Shown here: in pieces, positions 44,531 to 55,498 of the stretch | Numbering within the stretch: the stretch's first letter is position 1 | Layout of the letters: each line of letters begins with the position of its first letter | Origin: Proteles cristata cristata | Taxonomy: Eukaryota > Chordata > Mammalia > Carnivora > Hyaenidae | Direction of reading: 5' to 3' | Assembly: GCA_017311185.1 (NCBI GenBank) | Contig: JAESUZ010005092.1 | Coordinates: 186,001-250,000 of the forward strand | Length of the DNA: 64,000 nt | The notes under the pieces: model-generated | What the model saw: only the letters and a program-made list of their open reading frames with translations | Databases searched by the model: none | What the model was told of the DNA's origin: nothing | Made by a program: the position numbers and the translations under genes

Positions 44531-44765
44531 TTAAAGTTTATTTATTTATTTTGAGAGAGAGGGAGCATTCACACATTCATGGGGGAGGTTACCAAGAGAG
44601 AGGAGAGAGAAAAACTGAACCCGACTCTGTGTTGTGTTGTCAGTATATAGCCCCACATGAGGCTTGATCCCAGGAACCTGTGAGATCATGACCTGGGACG
44701 AAATCCAGAGTTGTGTTCTCAACCAGCCGAGCCACCCAGGCGCCCCTATGAATGTATTTATTTTA
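44518..44765 (-). mobile_element. CanSINE, third of three stacked
   Basis: Antisense, diverged in its middle ('gacccgactctgtgttgtgt'-like region), ending 'gagccacccaggcgcccc' at about 44745. Flanked by ATAAGTATATTTTTAAA and ATGAATGTATTTATTTTAAA. Confidence 0.87.
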
Positions 44766-44904
44766 AATTCCTGAAATTAGAACCTAAATTGTTATGTAGT
44801 TACCTTTGGGAAGAGGGTTGAAATTGGGGATGGGAGGTGAAGGGTGAAAAGGAACTTTATTCTGCTCCACATGCTTTTTATTGTTTAAGATTTTAATCAT
44901 GAGA

Positions 44905-45120
44905 GTGTGTTCGTTAATTATTTTCTAAGAAGCCAGAGTTTCGAGAGCACGTACTTCATTCCAGAAACTACAAAGAGGCTGTTGGAAGCAATAGGCTGGC
45001 GCCAGACTGTGAGAGCCCTGTATGTCAGGCGCAAGTTTACATTAATTCCGTAGGCTATGGAGAGTTATTGAAGGGTTTAAGAAGAGAAGAAAGGGGATCA
45101 GATGAGCATTTCTGATGGCT
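44905..45120 (-). mobile_element. LINE L2 relic, antisense
   Basis: Reads 'aggctgttggaagcaatagg', 'tgagagccctgtatgtcagg', 'ggagagttattgaagggttt' and 'ggggatcagatgagcatttc', the inverted internal part of L2. Confidence 0.6.
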
Positions 45121-45634
45121 GTCCCCCGCAGCACTTGGGCATTGGGAACAGGCTCAGTGCTCAGGATGTAGCTGAGTGAATGACCGACTTCTTATGGAAC
45201 AGCCTGAGTGTTAAATCTCAAGTGCCAAATCTGAGATGATTTTTTTCTCCTTTTCCACGTCAATTCAGAGAATGTTATGAGTGGTTCTTAGGTAGCTTGA
45301 GAAATGAGGAAGCCGGATTGAATACCACTCAGGAGGCAGACATGTTATGTATGCTCCGTACGGTGATGTGTAACAGCCAGATCTTGGTTCCTTGATGAGG
45401 TTTGTCACAGCCAATATTTTGCTAGTAATGCTTGGAAATCATTTACTTAGTAAAGAAAGAGTAGCCTCAAAATCATGCCTATAAAAGTGTCACCCCACTC
45501 ATGGCATTGATGTGCTGTCTTTGGTGGAGGCAAAGAGATGGGTATGGGCAGGGTGCTTAGAAATCTGGCTGAGCTCAGAACACCCAGAGGAATGTATCTT
45601 ACTTCTGGCATGTGTGCTGGAATAGGAGAACATT
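45121..45634. other. Anonymous non-coding DNA
   Basis: No recognised element. Confidence 0.5.
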
Positions 45635-46177
45635 TAAAGAACTCCTGTCCAAGGGATACAGGAGTGCTGATGCATAGGAGCACATATACCCCAATGTTCA
45701 TAGCAGCACTCTCAACAATAGCCAAAACATGGAAAGAGACATGTTTTGAGATCCATCAACAGACGAATGGATCAAGAAGATGTGGTTTATCTATACGATG
45801 GGATACTACATGGCAATGAGAAAGAATGAAATCTGGCCATGTGTAGCAACATGGATGGACCTTGAGGGTGTTATACTTAGCAAAATAAGTCAGGCAGAGA
45901 AGGAAAAATACCATATGATGGCACGTATAGGAGGATTAGGAGGAACTTAATGGAGGACCAAGGGGGAGAAGAAGGTGGGAAATAGTGGGGGAGAGGGAGA
46001 GAGGCAAACCATGAGAGACTCTTGAATTCTGAGAACAAACTGAGGACTGATGGGTGTGGTGGGGAGGGAGGAGATGGGCACGGAGGAGGGCACTTGTGGG
46101 GATGAGCACTGGGTGTTATATGGAAACCGACTTGACAATAAACTATTTGTAAAAAAAATAAATAAAGAACCCCTGTC
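45635..46177 (+). mobile_element. Young L1 3' end, sense, TSD 15 bp
   Basis: The insert (45650-46162) covers the last part of ORF2 and the 3' UTR to AACTTGACAATAAACTATTT plus an A-rich tail. Duplications TAAAGAACTCCTGTC (45635-45649) and TAAAGAACCCCTGTC (46163-46177) differ at one base. A SINE in the opposite direction had used the same target (46164-46393). The ORF2 end is broken near 45740 by a local replacement. Confidence 0.93.
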
Positions 46178-46215
46178 ATTTTTTTTTCTTTTTGAGAAAG
46201 AGAGCAGGGATGTGG

Positions 46216-46254
<39 letters not shown>

Positions 46255-46393
46255 TCAAGCAAGGTCTGTGCTGTCAGTACACAGCCCAACTTGGGGCTCC
46301 ATCTCAGGACCCTGGGATCATGGCCAGAGCCAAAATCAAGAGTCAGATGCTGAACTGACTGAGCCACCCAGGCGCCCCCAAGGAACTTCTGTC
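46164..46393 (-). mobile_element. CanSINE sharing its target with an L1
   Basis: Antisense copy with a (GA)n run at 46217-46250, ending 'acccaggcgccccc'. Its downstream target copy AAGGAACTTCTGTC (46380-46393) matches AAAGAACTCCTGTC at 45636, now on the far side of the L1. The SINE was therefore there first and the L1 entered at its edge. Confidence 0.9.
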
Positions 46394-46799
46394 TTAAGGA
46401 AAGGAAAATGGCCTCTCTGAAATTTGAAGTACCACAGAATTGAGTTGTTTTGACAGCTTCCCTTCCATTCATGCTATTCCCAGGGAATAGAATTCTTGGA
46501 ACTAAACATGACTCTGACTACTGCGCTAGCTGTTCACCATGCTGGGGGCGGGGGAGGGGCTGGTAAACTAGGACTCTGGGAACAACAGCACAAAATAAAC
46601 TGTGATGTTGGGATTTATGATAAATGCATATTTGGTCTTTGTCCTGTCCTGGCACAGAGCTCCTAATAACCGTGGAATTTCCTAAGTGATAGAGCAATAA
46701 ATGTAAAATGAACGTATTTTGTTATTCATAACCAGCCTCTTTCAATCACACCTGAGTTTATGTTAATAAGGTGACGGTTTGGAAAGCACTTAAGGACAG
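46394..46799. other. Anonymous non-coding DNA
   Basis: No recognised element; a short G-rich run at 46543-46560. Confidence 0.5.
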
Positions 46800-47440
46800 C
46801 AGCTGGTTGCCAGGGCAACCAGTGGGCAATTAGAGGATTGGAACTTTCAGACCCTGCCCCCACATCCCCAAACTTCTAGGGGGGAGCAAAGGTTGAGTAA
46901 TCAACAATGGCCAATGAGTCAATCAATGATGTTTATGGAATGAAGCCTCCAGAAAGACCCTAGCTGAATGGGGTTCCAAGGGCTTCTGTGTTGAGGTGCT
47001 GGGGGTGTGCTGTGTCTTGAGAGGGCAGAGGAGCTCTGTGCCCTTTCCCACACGCTTTGCCCCATACGTCTTTTCCATCTGGCTGTTCCTGAGTTACATC
47101 CTTTTGTAATAAACAGGTAATTTAGTAAATAAGATGCTATCCTGAGTTCTGTGAGCTGCCCTGGCTAATGATCGAACCTTAGGAGGGGTAGGGGAGCCTC
47201 TGATTTACAGCCAGTTGGCCAGAAGCACAGGTAACAACCTGGCCTTGCCATTAGTGTCTGAAGTGGGGGCAGGGACGCAAGGGACTGAGCCCTCACTCTG
47301 TGGGATCTGATGCTAACTCTAGGTAGATAGCGTCAGAATGGAGTTGACTGGAGGACACCTAGCGGGTGTCTGAGAGTTGCTTGATGGAAAAGCCCAGACA
47401 TTCGGGGACCAGAAGCAAAGTGTTCTGTGAGTAGAATGTT
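46800..47440 (+). mobile_element. LTR-like relic, family uncertain
   Basis: Reads 'ttttccatctggctgttcct', 'gagttacatccttttgtaat' with an AATAAA signal at 47109, 'gatttacagccagttggcca', 'ggtaacaacctggccttgcc', 'agatagcgtcagaatggagt' and 'gaggacacctagcgggtgtc'. I recognise these phrases from a common mammalian LTR-like repeat but cannot name the family. No retroviral genes are next to it, so at most it is a solitary terminal repeat. Confidence 0.5.
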
Positions 47441-47586
47441 GTAGTGGAGTCCAGAAAAGAAAGTGCCAGGAGGAGAAACTGCATTTCACAAACAAATCCT
47501 GACTTGTAGGATTTGCCCCTTACATGGTATCAACACTTTCACCAGGGCCAAGTTTCAAGTCATCATCAGTTTAAGCAACTGGCTTA

Positions 47587-47849
47587 TAGAATTCCTGAAC
47601 ATGTACTTATTTTTTTTTACATTAAAGATATTTATTTTTGAGAGAGAGAGAGAGAGAGAGAGAGAACATGAGCAAGGGGAGAGGCAGAAAGAGAGGGAGA
47701 CACAGAATCCAAAGCAGGCTCGGGGCTCTGAGCTGTCACTACAGAGTCTGACATGGGGCTCAAACTCATGAACCATGAGACATGACCTGAGCCGAAGTCG
47801 GATGTTTAACTGACTGAGCCACCCAGGCGCCCCTAGAATTCCTGAACAT
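47587..47849 (-). mobile_element. CanSINE, TSD 16 bp
   Basis: Duplications TAGAATTCCTGAACAT at 47587-47602 and 47834-47849 are identical. A (GA)n run lies at 47640-47665. Confidence 0.95.
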
Positions 47850-48029
47850 TTAAAAATCTGCTCTCTGTGAGCTGGCAGGGCTTCTCTTTGACTTGGAACT
47901 TCATAGGTGCAAATGAACATCCTGGATTCTGGTCTAACTTAGGAAATGGCTGGCCTTTGGTTAAGAGGTATTACTAACCTACTTCTTTCCTGCATCCCTC
48001 TTCTGCTTGGATTCGGGAACTCTTTCCTG

Positions 48030-48115
48030 ATGATACAATAACCGATGTGGGAATAATCCCATTTTACAAATGAGAAAACTCAAATTCAAGAAGAAGTGAC
48101 TTGCTCAAGATTCTT
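48030..48115 (-). mobile_element. MIR relic, antisense
   Basis: Reads 'aataatcccattttacaaat', 'gagaaaactcaaattcaaga' and 'gtgacttgctcaagattc'. A short SINE has inserted at its end. Confidence 0.7.
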
Positions 48116-48235
48116 TTTTTTTTCCTCTAAGTTTTATTTATTTAGGTAATCTCTATACCTAATGTGGGGATAAAACTCATGACCTCAAGATTGAGAGTTA
48201 CATGCTCCTTGGAATGAGCCAGGCAGGAGTCCCAC
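48112..48235 (-). mobile_element. Short old-type CanSINE without CT block
   Basis: Reads 'ttatttaggtaatctctata', 'ctcatgacctcaagattgag' and 'ggaatgagccaggcaggagt'. Same short form as at 33511. Confidence 0.8.
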
Positions 48236-49505
48236 CAAGACTTTATATAAGGTAGTCTCTATGTCTCTTCCCTGTAGAAGAATGAGCCTTCCCCAGGTTC
48301 TATGTCCATCAACACCTAGACAGCAGACCCTTTAGATCAAACGGAGAAACTCATGGGAAGTCAGTTTGTATGATTCTCCATAGTTAAAATAGTGCTGGGT
48401 AGGTGTTGCTGCAAAGATTTAATTCTCAGAGCAACACATTCTCTCTTCATTAAAACACTAAGTGCAGAGTGATTTGTTAAGTGCAAAGTGTTGAACAAAT
48501 GCTAGTTAGTAACTGTTACTAATGACAATAAGCTCATAATCCTCAGGCCTACGTCACAGATTAGATCACCCCCAGGTTGGAAATGGAGGCTAACATGGGG
48601 CCTCAGAGCTTGGGAGGAGCTGATCTGCCAACCGTGTCTTCTAAACCCACATTCTACCACATTGCTCCTTCATATGTGTCCTTTCTTTCCTCCCGTATCC
48701 CAGCCCCTCTGAGGGGCTGATTTTCTTCTGTCTTTGTATTTCACATTGTCAAAATGGGTTTTGATTTCCTGGAGGTTGTTTTTGTCCTGGTCTAGATAAC
48801 AGGCTTAGCTAATGCAGTCAACCAACTGATTCTCATACAAATGTTCCAGCTCTCTACAGGGAGAAACCCAGACGAATCTTTTATATCAGATAAGACAGAT
48901 CTTTTATATAAGATAAGCTTGGAAACTGCAAGCAAGGAGAAGAACGTGGTTTACTGAGTTCTCCCTGTCTGCATTACTGAAAGAGCATCCTACCTTCCCT
49001 GTAACAAGCAGAGCTCGAAGCATGGTCTTTCTATGGACAGCAGTGTACCTGTTGCGTCCCTGACTTGGGATGCCTGCTTTGGTCCTGTGCTTCTGAGTCA
49101 CCTGTCCACCCTGACGCTGTTCATGGGCTCCATCCCTGGTCACTTGTCTGATCTGCTCACACTTTACTCTCCTATCTTCACCCAGCTGATTCCCTGGCTT
49201 CTAAATCCAGGGCTCCTTTTCTGGCTCAGGGTCAATCTTTGGCAACCCTGCTGGAAAACCAGAAGGCAGGCCAGAGTGTCATGAGAGAAGCGGGGAGGGG
49301 TGATAGCAGGTGAGCCTGGAGAGATTCGTGGGGGCGGTGCGCAGTATGTACGGATTTGCATTCGGAAGATTTTTCTAGTATGGACATCTGCTTTTGTAAC
49401 TATATTTTCAGTTCCTTAGGGGGATGGAACCAATTCCTTTTCCTCAGAGTGAACAGCACAGTGAAGAAAGTAAATATTTATTGAGTGAAACCAGTGAGAT
49501 AAGAG
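48236..49505. other. Anonymous DNA with a MIR end
   Basis: The part 48395-48530 ('tgcaaagtgttgaacaaatg', 'gctagttagtaactgttact') is probably the 3' end of a sense MIR. The rest, including GC-richer DNA at 49020-49340, holds no gene that I recognise. Confidence 0.45.
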
Positions 49506-49509
49506 GTGC

Positions 49510-49610
49510 GAGCTAGTGTGGCCCCGGACAAACCACTTCATCTATCTTGGCCAGCACTTTGATAATCTTAAAAAATAAAGGTTGGACTAAAAACTCTAGA
49601 GCAGCAGAGT
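49510..49610 (+). mobile_element. MIR relic, short
   Basis: Reads 'gacaaaccacttcatctatc' and 'aataaaggttggactaaaaa', sense MIR core and 3' part. Confidence 0.5.
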
Positions 49611-49616
49611 CTAAGG

Positions 49617-49775
49617 CAGGGGTCAGTAAAATTTTCCTGTAAACGTCCAGAGAATATAAATATTTTAGGCTTTGCGAGCCATATGGTCTCAACTCAGCCT
49701 TCTGGCACAATAGCAGGCACGGGATGAGTGAACGTGGCTGTGTTCCAATAAAGCTTTATTTACAAAAAGAGGAGG
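49617..49775 (+). mobile_element. hAT-Charlie MITE, MER1-like, most complete copy
   Basis: Starts at the terminal CAGGGGTCAGTAAA, then 'ttcctgtaaacgtccagag', 'tattttaggctttgcgagcc', 'atggtctcaactcagccttc' and 'tgtgttccaataaagcttta'. The 3' terminal repeat is lost. Confidence 0.75.
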
Positions 49776-49794
49776 GAGGCTGACCTTGGTATGG

Positions 49795-49965
49795 GCGAAA
49801 GGGCTTGAGTAGTAGGCTTACATCCACATGGGTTTGACCCTAGCTTGGACAAGTTAATGGATTTTTCCTCTCCTGAGGTTGTTCTTCAGTAGAAATCAAG
49901 ATGGTTGCTGTGGGAATGAGGTGACTATGCAGCAAATATTTTATCCCGGGGTCTGGTGTAGGCGG
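49795..49965 (+). mobile_element. MIR relic
   Basis: Reads 'gggtttgaccctagcttgga', 'tttttcctctcctgaggttg' and 'gtgggaatgaggtgactatg'. Confidence 0.55.
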
Positions 49966-50950
49966 AATTGCAGCTTCTATCATTACTTTTACTCTTCCAG
50001 CTCTAATATTCAAGGCATCTAGGAGTCTCTGGGTTCTGCTGCTATTTCTTGCTCAGGCTTCTCTGAGGCATAAGCTGACAGCTCGTAGGTAACATTTCCT
50101 CTGAGAAACAATAAACAACTTGAGTGCATTCCTTATCCGAACTTATGCCACGAGTGTAGATAAAGAGAAGCTTTGGGTACAGTGTTCCAAGTGTTTTGGG
50201 AGCTTTACTACCTAAAATGCCTGGCTGGGCCCACCTCTGGCACACTGTTCCAGGCAGTCTACACTCCAGGTGGCCTAGTGTCTCTTCCTTTCATGCCCTC
50301 AGCCTGCCCACATGCCCTTCCGTGCATCACCCTGGCCTGTTCTCCTGCCTTAGGTGTTCATTCTCAGGGCCTCCATCAGAGGACCTCAGTCTGGCTTTTT
50401 GAGTGATGGGAAGCACAGACCTTGCCCTGAGCATGAGTTCAGAGAGCATCACGTATTTCAAGGCAAGGATAGGAAATGGAGGCAAGTCTTTCCAGACCTG
50501 GGGAGCAGTGAGGAGCCAGCCGATGGTGGTATCACTGAGTTGGGAGGCCTACTGTGTCAAGGTTGGGTGTATCACTCTGAAGTTGAGTTGCCTGGATGTG
50601 AATCCAGGAAAGAGCAGAAAGAGCACCCTTTCTTTCCTGGAACAAGAGCAGCTCAGAGCATCATCTATGGATAGCACCATCCCTGTCACTGGGCACCAGC
50701 ATGTGTCGGTTGCCTAACGTGTAAAATCGTACCCAGGACACGAGACTGCAGTGAGGGAAAGCTATGCCTATCTTCTACATCTAAAGCAATGCTTGATTAC
50801 CAGCGGGTGCCACGTGGCTGCTTTCCTCTTGTTTCAGCTTGCCCATGACCCCAGATGCTCACCAAAAGCCCCATACCTTACATGACCATTTTGTTGAATG
50901 AGTGAATGTATCTGGCTTGATTTCTGAATTGCTTCTCTTAGCATTCACTG
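49966..50950. other. Anonymous non-coding DNA
   Basis: No gene recognised. Plus-strand frames of 104-106 codons at 50354-50717 overlap in two phases and look accidental. Confidence 0.5.
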
Positions 50951-50954
50951 AGTT

Positions 50955-51490
50955 ATTATTCATTCATTCATTCATTCATTCACTCATTTATTCACTCACT
51001 TATTCATTCATTCTGCCCTGATTGGACATCTGCTACGTTCCAGGCATTATGCCAACGCTCAAATGACAAATAAGACATGGTATTTGCCTCGAAGGAGTTG
51101 CTAATCTAGTTGTTTATCTAGATAAGCAAGCAATTCCTGTGCAGTACAAATGTGTTTGTGATACAGATATACACATAGAGATGGGTGGGTGGCTCAGCTG
51201 AAAGTTAGGGGGGCTTCTGGGAAGAAGTGGTACTTAGATTAGTTTTTAGTAAGTAGGTGAGAGGTGGATAAGTTGGGGAAGGATGTTCCACGCAGAGGGG
51301 AAAGCATATATCATGGCTTGAAATACTGTGATTTGCTTAAGGTTTTCTAGGTAATTTGTGTGACAGGAGCATGGGTGAAGGGGAGAGTTCGGCCTCCTGG
51401 GGTGGGGAGGAAGGTGGGGTCAGATAATGAGAAGCCTCATGCACTAGATTAAGTGGCTTGAATTTCTTTATTCTGAGGGCATTTGGGGGC
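50955..51490 (-). mobile_element. LINE L2 3' end with expanded tail repeat, antisense
   Basis: The inverted L2 tail has grown into ATTC/ACTC units (50956-51012). Then follow 'tgctacgttccaggcattat', 'gcctcgaaggagttgctaat', 'gggaagaagtggtacttaga', 'gaaggatgttccacgcagag' and 'ttgaatttctttattctgag'. Confidence 0.8.
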
Positions 51491-52165
51491 CTCGAATTGT
51501 CCAAGCGAGGAGTGGTGAGTCACACGTGTCAGTAAGGGGGTACCACTGTCCCGAGGCTGCCGGGAAGCCTTCTGGAGAATTCCTCAATAAACCTGGTGTT
51601 ACCAGGGCCATCAGAAGTCCAGAGTGTAGAACATTGTTGTTTTCCTTTCTTTTCGCCTTCTTTTTTATTTTTTGGACACACCGTAAGAAAATGTCATTTA
51701 CACTCTGAAGAGTGTTTTGCCCAGGGCAGAATTGGACGTTGGGCCCAAGCTGCTGTACGATGACAGGTTGCTGTATGAAATGAGGTACTTGCTGTGAATA
51801 GGCAATTAACGGTCCCAACTGTTTGATAGGAAACCCAGAACTTCAGAACTGTGCTCCTTCAGGACACACTTTTCCATTTCCCGGTTCATAATTGCTCCCT
51901 GCACTGTGCTCCTTGGCATGGGGTTCAGTTCTCTGCACTCTACCACCTGCCTGGGTTGCAGGTTGTGGGAACCTACATGTCCTCACCCATCCGGAAGCAA
52001 GCACCAGGCTGTCCCCCACAGCATGCTGCAGAGCCCCTTACGCATGGTAGCTGCTTAATTAAGGTGGTTGTTCTAAATCTGATGAAAACAATTCCTCTTT
52101 CATTTAACGGGTGAGGAATTGAAGAGGGAGGGAGGGAGGAAGCTGATAGAGATCAAAGGCTCCTC
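51491..52165. other. Anonymous non-coding DNA
   Basis: A fragment at about 52025-52070 ('gagccccttacgcatggtag') may be a MIR end. Otherwise nothing recognised. Confidence 0.45.
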
Positions 52166-52167
52166 TG

Positions 52168-52355
52168 TGGCAAGCACTGCACTCCATCTACACTGCTCAC
52201 TGAGTCCTCACGACAGGGCTAGTATTACTCTGTTTTCACAGATAAGGAAAGTGAAGCTCAGAGAGGCCAGTGAATCTGCCCCTGTTTGTGAGATGAAGCA
52301 GTGACTCAAATGGGGTCTAGAACTCAGGTCTCTTTCTAGAGTGTGTCGTGGCCTC
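52168..52355 (-). mobile_element. MIR relic, antisense
   Basis: Reads 'gctcactgagtcctcacgac', 'agtattactctgttttcaca', 'gataaggaaagtgaagctca' and 'gactcaaatggggtctagaa'. Confidence 0.75.
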
Positions 52356-53399
52356 CTGGGCCTGAGGCTGCAGTGAGGAGTCCATGTTGCATTGGCTATT
52401 TCAGCCTTGGAGTCCACAGCCAATTCCATCAGCATTTGAGGCTTTGATGGGAACATAGTTCCTCTCTATGGGTAGGTCACTGGATACCTGGGCAAGATAG
52501 AACCTGCACGTACAATGTCAGTGCCTTAGCCAAGGGAGCATGGCGGACACACTTGTCATGGGCAGGTGAAAGATGGGGCTGGGGGTGGAGGAGTTGCTGT
52601 CTGAGACCAATAACTCCAGGAGGGGGCTGGTCACTGGAGCTGTGGTCTTCAACCAAAAGTTCAGTCCCTGTCAGCCTCCCACCCAGGAGAGAGCTGTGGG
52701 AATATATCCCTCCATGCCATTTCCTCCCTACCTCCAGTCTCCTGCTTGTGACAGAGCGTACTGCAGGACCCAAATGGAAGTGATGGAGTCAAGGAGCCTG
52801 CCAATGGGTCCCCAAGGTCAGCCTCCTGCAGCGCAGAGCAGGGTGAAGAAGGGTGGGAACAGGTCTGAAAAGGAAACTCTGTGGCACCTGGGGAAGCGAG
52901 GGACTTCTGTTGTGGGACTTGTCTGGAGAGGGTATGGGACATGGTATTTGAAGTCCTGTCCTTCCATTTCCACTCCTGGGCCCCCATTAGGAGGGAGACT
53001 TTTGTTGTTAATGGACAGTATCTTTCTTTACACACTATCTTTCACATTCCTGAATTGGTCTTGCCGTCCCTTCTTCCAAGCGCATAAAGATAGAAAGAAG
53101 GTGGGTTGCTGAAATAGGAAACAGAGTTGGAGCAGTTTTAAATAAATGCTTTTTGTATAGAGTGTCCATGGTAAGTGTATGTATCTCTGCTGAGAAACCT
53201 GCTTTCCTTGGTGCCCCTCACCCCCAAGTCTTGTAAGGTGAGTCAACTCTCCCTCTCTGAGGGCTTGCACAAGTAGAAGGGTAGGCGAGCTGGTACTGAG
53301 TGAAATTCTCACCTTCTGCCTGGGAGGCCCAGCCTTCTCCCCGTTGGACCAAGAGTAGGCAAATCTCAAGAGCACACTGGGCCCTGGCTGGGCTCTTGT
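52356..53399. other. GC-richer anonymous DNA with long frames on both strands
   Basis: Frames of 179 codons (plus, 52573-53112) and 124 codons (minus, 52661-53035 and 53028-53402) overlap. None shows a recognisable domain, and overlapping frames on both strands in GC-richer DNA are expected by chance. Confidence 0.45.
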
Positions 53400-53610
53400 C
53401 ACAGCTTCTGAGTTTCTTGTTTTATTTTTTTCTTTTTAATTTTTAAAACATTTATTAGAGAGAGAGACAGAGACAAAGAATCCTAAGCAGGCTCTGTGCC
53501 CAGGTGGGGGCTCAAACTCACAAACTGTGAGATCATGACCTGGGCTGAAATGAAGAGTTGGATGCTTAACCAACTGAGCCACCTGGGTGCCCCACAGCTG
53601 CTGGGTTTCT
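53400..53610 (-). mobile_element. CanSINE, shortened, TSD about 18 bp
   Basis: Duplications CACAGCTTCTGAGTTTCT (53400-53417) and CACAGCTGCTGGGTTTCT (53593-53610) have two mismatches. The purine part is shortened and the head diverged (gccacctgggtgcccc). Confidence 0.92.
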
Positions 53611-53679
53611 CAAGGCAGTAGGTAGAGTGGGCTGGCCCTCCTCTCTGCAACCCTGCATTGACTACGTTAAGGGGAGTGC

Positions 53680-53960
53680 CACATGCTTATGTTCCTCTGG
53701 TCACACTACATTTCCCAGTTTCCCTTGCAGCTAGGGTGCAGCCATGTTACTAGGTTCTGGCCAATAGGATGTGGGGCGAAATGACATATGATCCTTCCAG
53801 GACCGGTCTGAATGGAAGGAAACTGGATCCCTGAGTCACTCACTGCTTGGAGGAGAGCTACCAAGACCTCACATTGGCATTGAACTGTGATGCATGAAAG
53901 ACATGAATCTTTATTATGTTAAGCCCCTGAAATTTGGGGGGTTGATTGTTGGAGCAATTA
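53680..53960. mobile_element. Old interspersed repeat, class uncertain
   Basis: Phrases 'catttcccagtttcccttgc', 'agctagggtgcagccatgtt', 'ctaggttctggccaatagga' and 'ttatgttaagcccctgaaat' belong to a common mammalian repeat that I recognise but cannot name. Confidence 0.5.
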
Positions 53961-54585
53961 GCTTTAATTAATCTCACTAATTACCCTCCTTCTCCTATTC
54001 CTTGGCTAGACTCTCTCTCATCTATATACCTATTGATGATGTCCCAAATGTGTGTTAATGTTGTCCAAGACCGACCTCTGTGCTCTGGAGCAGAAATATG
54101 TAACTTGAAGACAGAGTTTGGGTATAAAGAAGAAAGATAGTTAATATGTTGCCAGGAAACGGAGGCTGCAGCAGGCTAAGGCCTTCAGAAACACTGTAAG
54201 CCCCCTGGAGGATGGGGCTGGGGTGGGGAATTTATAGGGAAATACAGGATCTAGCCGGTTTTGACAGAAATTGTGTCCCAGCTGCCAGCCTCATTCCTCG
54301 GGTCTTTAGGGTGGTATCACATTCCTGAAATTAAAGGCCAAGAAGGGAGGAGGGGAGGTTTGCAGAAGAGAGTAAAAGGTTACTTCGTTTAAAATCCAGC
54401 CTCAAGGAAGCATTAGTGCAGCCATTTTGATTTTTGTTCAACCTTATGCTTTTAAGCAGTTTCATTAACATACCCTGAAATGGGGATATTCAGGGGGGAA
54501 TATCTACTATGTGTGCAGAGAGATATCATCACTATTTTGGGGTTCCAGTTATAGGAAAAGATGAAAGTGACATTTTTTATAGCAT
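53961..54585. other. Anonymous non-coding DNA
   Basis: No recognised element. Confidence 0.45.
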
Positions 54586-54587
54586 TT

Positions 54588-54765
54588 TTTTTTCATATGC
54601 TAGGCATTTTCACACATGTTAGTTCACTTAATCCTTTCAAATTCATGAGAGTTAGATATTATTTAGTATTCATTATTCCTGTTGTGCATGAGAAGACACA
54701 GTGGCTCAAAGAAATTAAATAACTGTTATCATTGCACAGCTGGGAAGCCATCAAGTTACTAATAA
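54588..54765 (-). mobile_element. MIR relic, antisense
   Basis: Reads 'gttagttcacttaatccttt', 'cattattcctgttgtgcatg', 'agaagacacagtggctcaaa' and 'attgcacagctgggaagcc'. Confidence 0.75.
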
Positions 54766-54984
54766 TCTGGAGGGGGAGAGGTGACCCTCCGGTGAACAAC
54801 ATAAGACTTTCAAAATGGCATATGAAGAAGACCAAGGCAATGTGAGGAAAGGCATTTATTAATTAATGCAGAGGGGACCCAGAGCAATGAGCTCTGAATT
54901 TTCAGAGAGCTTTGTGAAGCATCAGTAGAACATGTGTGTTCTCAGTGAAAACAATTGAAGAAAATAGAAGGTGATACTCGCTGC

Positions 54985-55115
54985 CGACGATGAGACAATG
55001 GAAGTTCACAGAGAGGAAGTGCCACATCGAAGGCATCTGGCTGGTAATGGAGCTCTGGGACCGGAACCCATGCTGCAAGCCCACGTTCTTTTCCTTCTAC
55101 TGAACATGGACGTTC
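54985..55115 (-). mobile_element. MIR-like relic, antisense
   Basis: Reads 'gatgagacaatggaagttca', 'ctggctggtaatggagctct' and 'gaccggaacccatgctgcaa'. Confidence 0.5.
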
Positions 55116-55498
55116 CCTTAGAAAGTGGTCAGCCCTTAATCAGAACTTCTAGAATTGTTCCAGCTCAATTTTATAAATAACCCAACATGTGGCCACATTT
55201 CAACATTAGGGGAGCCAAGCTTGGTGGTGGGGGTTAGGGGGTGTCTGGATCTGTGATAGGTGAGGAGCTGGCACATAAAAAGTTCCCAATTCTGACAAAT
55301 TTCCCCACCCAAATGAAATCATACCTTCACATTGCTTCTGCTAATATATTTTGTCATCGATTTAAGAACTATCAATATCAACCATTGAGCTTAATTATTT
55401 TCCCCCCAGATTTGTTGGTTTTATAACATGTGCCCAAGGAGAGTCCAACTAGCTACACGTTTTTCTTTGGTAACAACATGGGCTGAAGTGTGGGGTGT
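55116..55498. other. Anonymous non-coding DNA
   Basis: No recognised element. It would be the 3' flank of the candidate exon at 55499-55944. Confidence 0.5.

Larger units (their letters stand above)
43130..44900 (+). mobile_element. Ancient L1 (L1M-type), sense, host of four SINEs
   Basis: Between the SINEs the plus strand reads 'aacatataaagaactcctgg', 'agaaagacaacccaatagaa', 'ccctttaacccagaaatgcc', 'tgaggatactccttgcagaa', 'ggaagatctctaaggtataa' and 'tagttacctttgggaagagg'. In order, this is the end of ORF2 and the 3' region of an ancient L1. Confidence 0.75.

Noticed and set aside
42588..44765. Regularly spaced similar units resembling a repeat array such as CRISPR
   Set aside because: The units are SINEs of about 200 bp, with their own tails and target duplications, in a mammalian genome; spacing is irregular.
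46800..47440. LTR-like relic as part of an endogenous retrovirus
   Set aside because: No retroviral reading frames or paired terminal repeat are visible nearby; at most a solitary, decayed terminal repeat.
52573..53402. Overlapping frames of 179 and 124 codons on both strands
   Set aside because: No recognisable domain or start context, and the overlap on both strands fits chance in GC-richer DNA.
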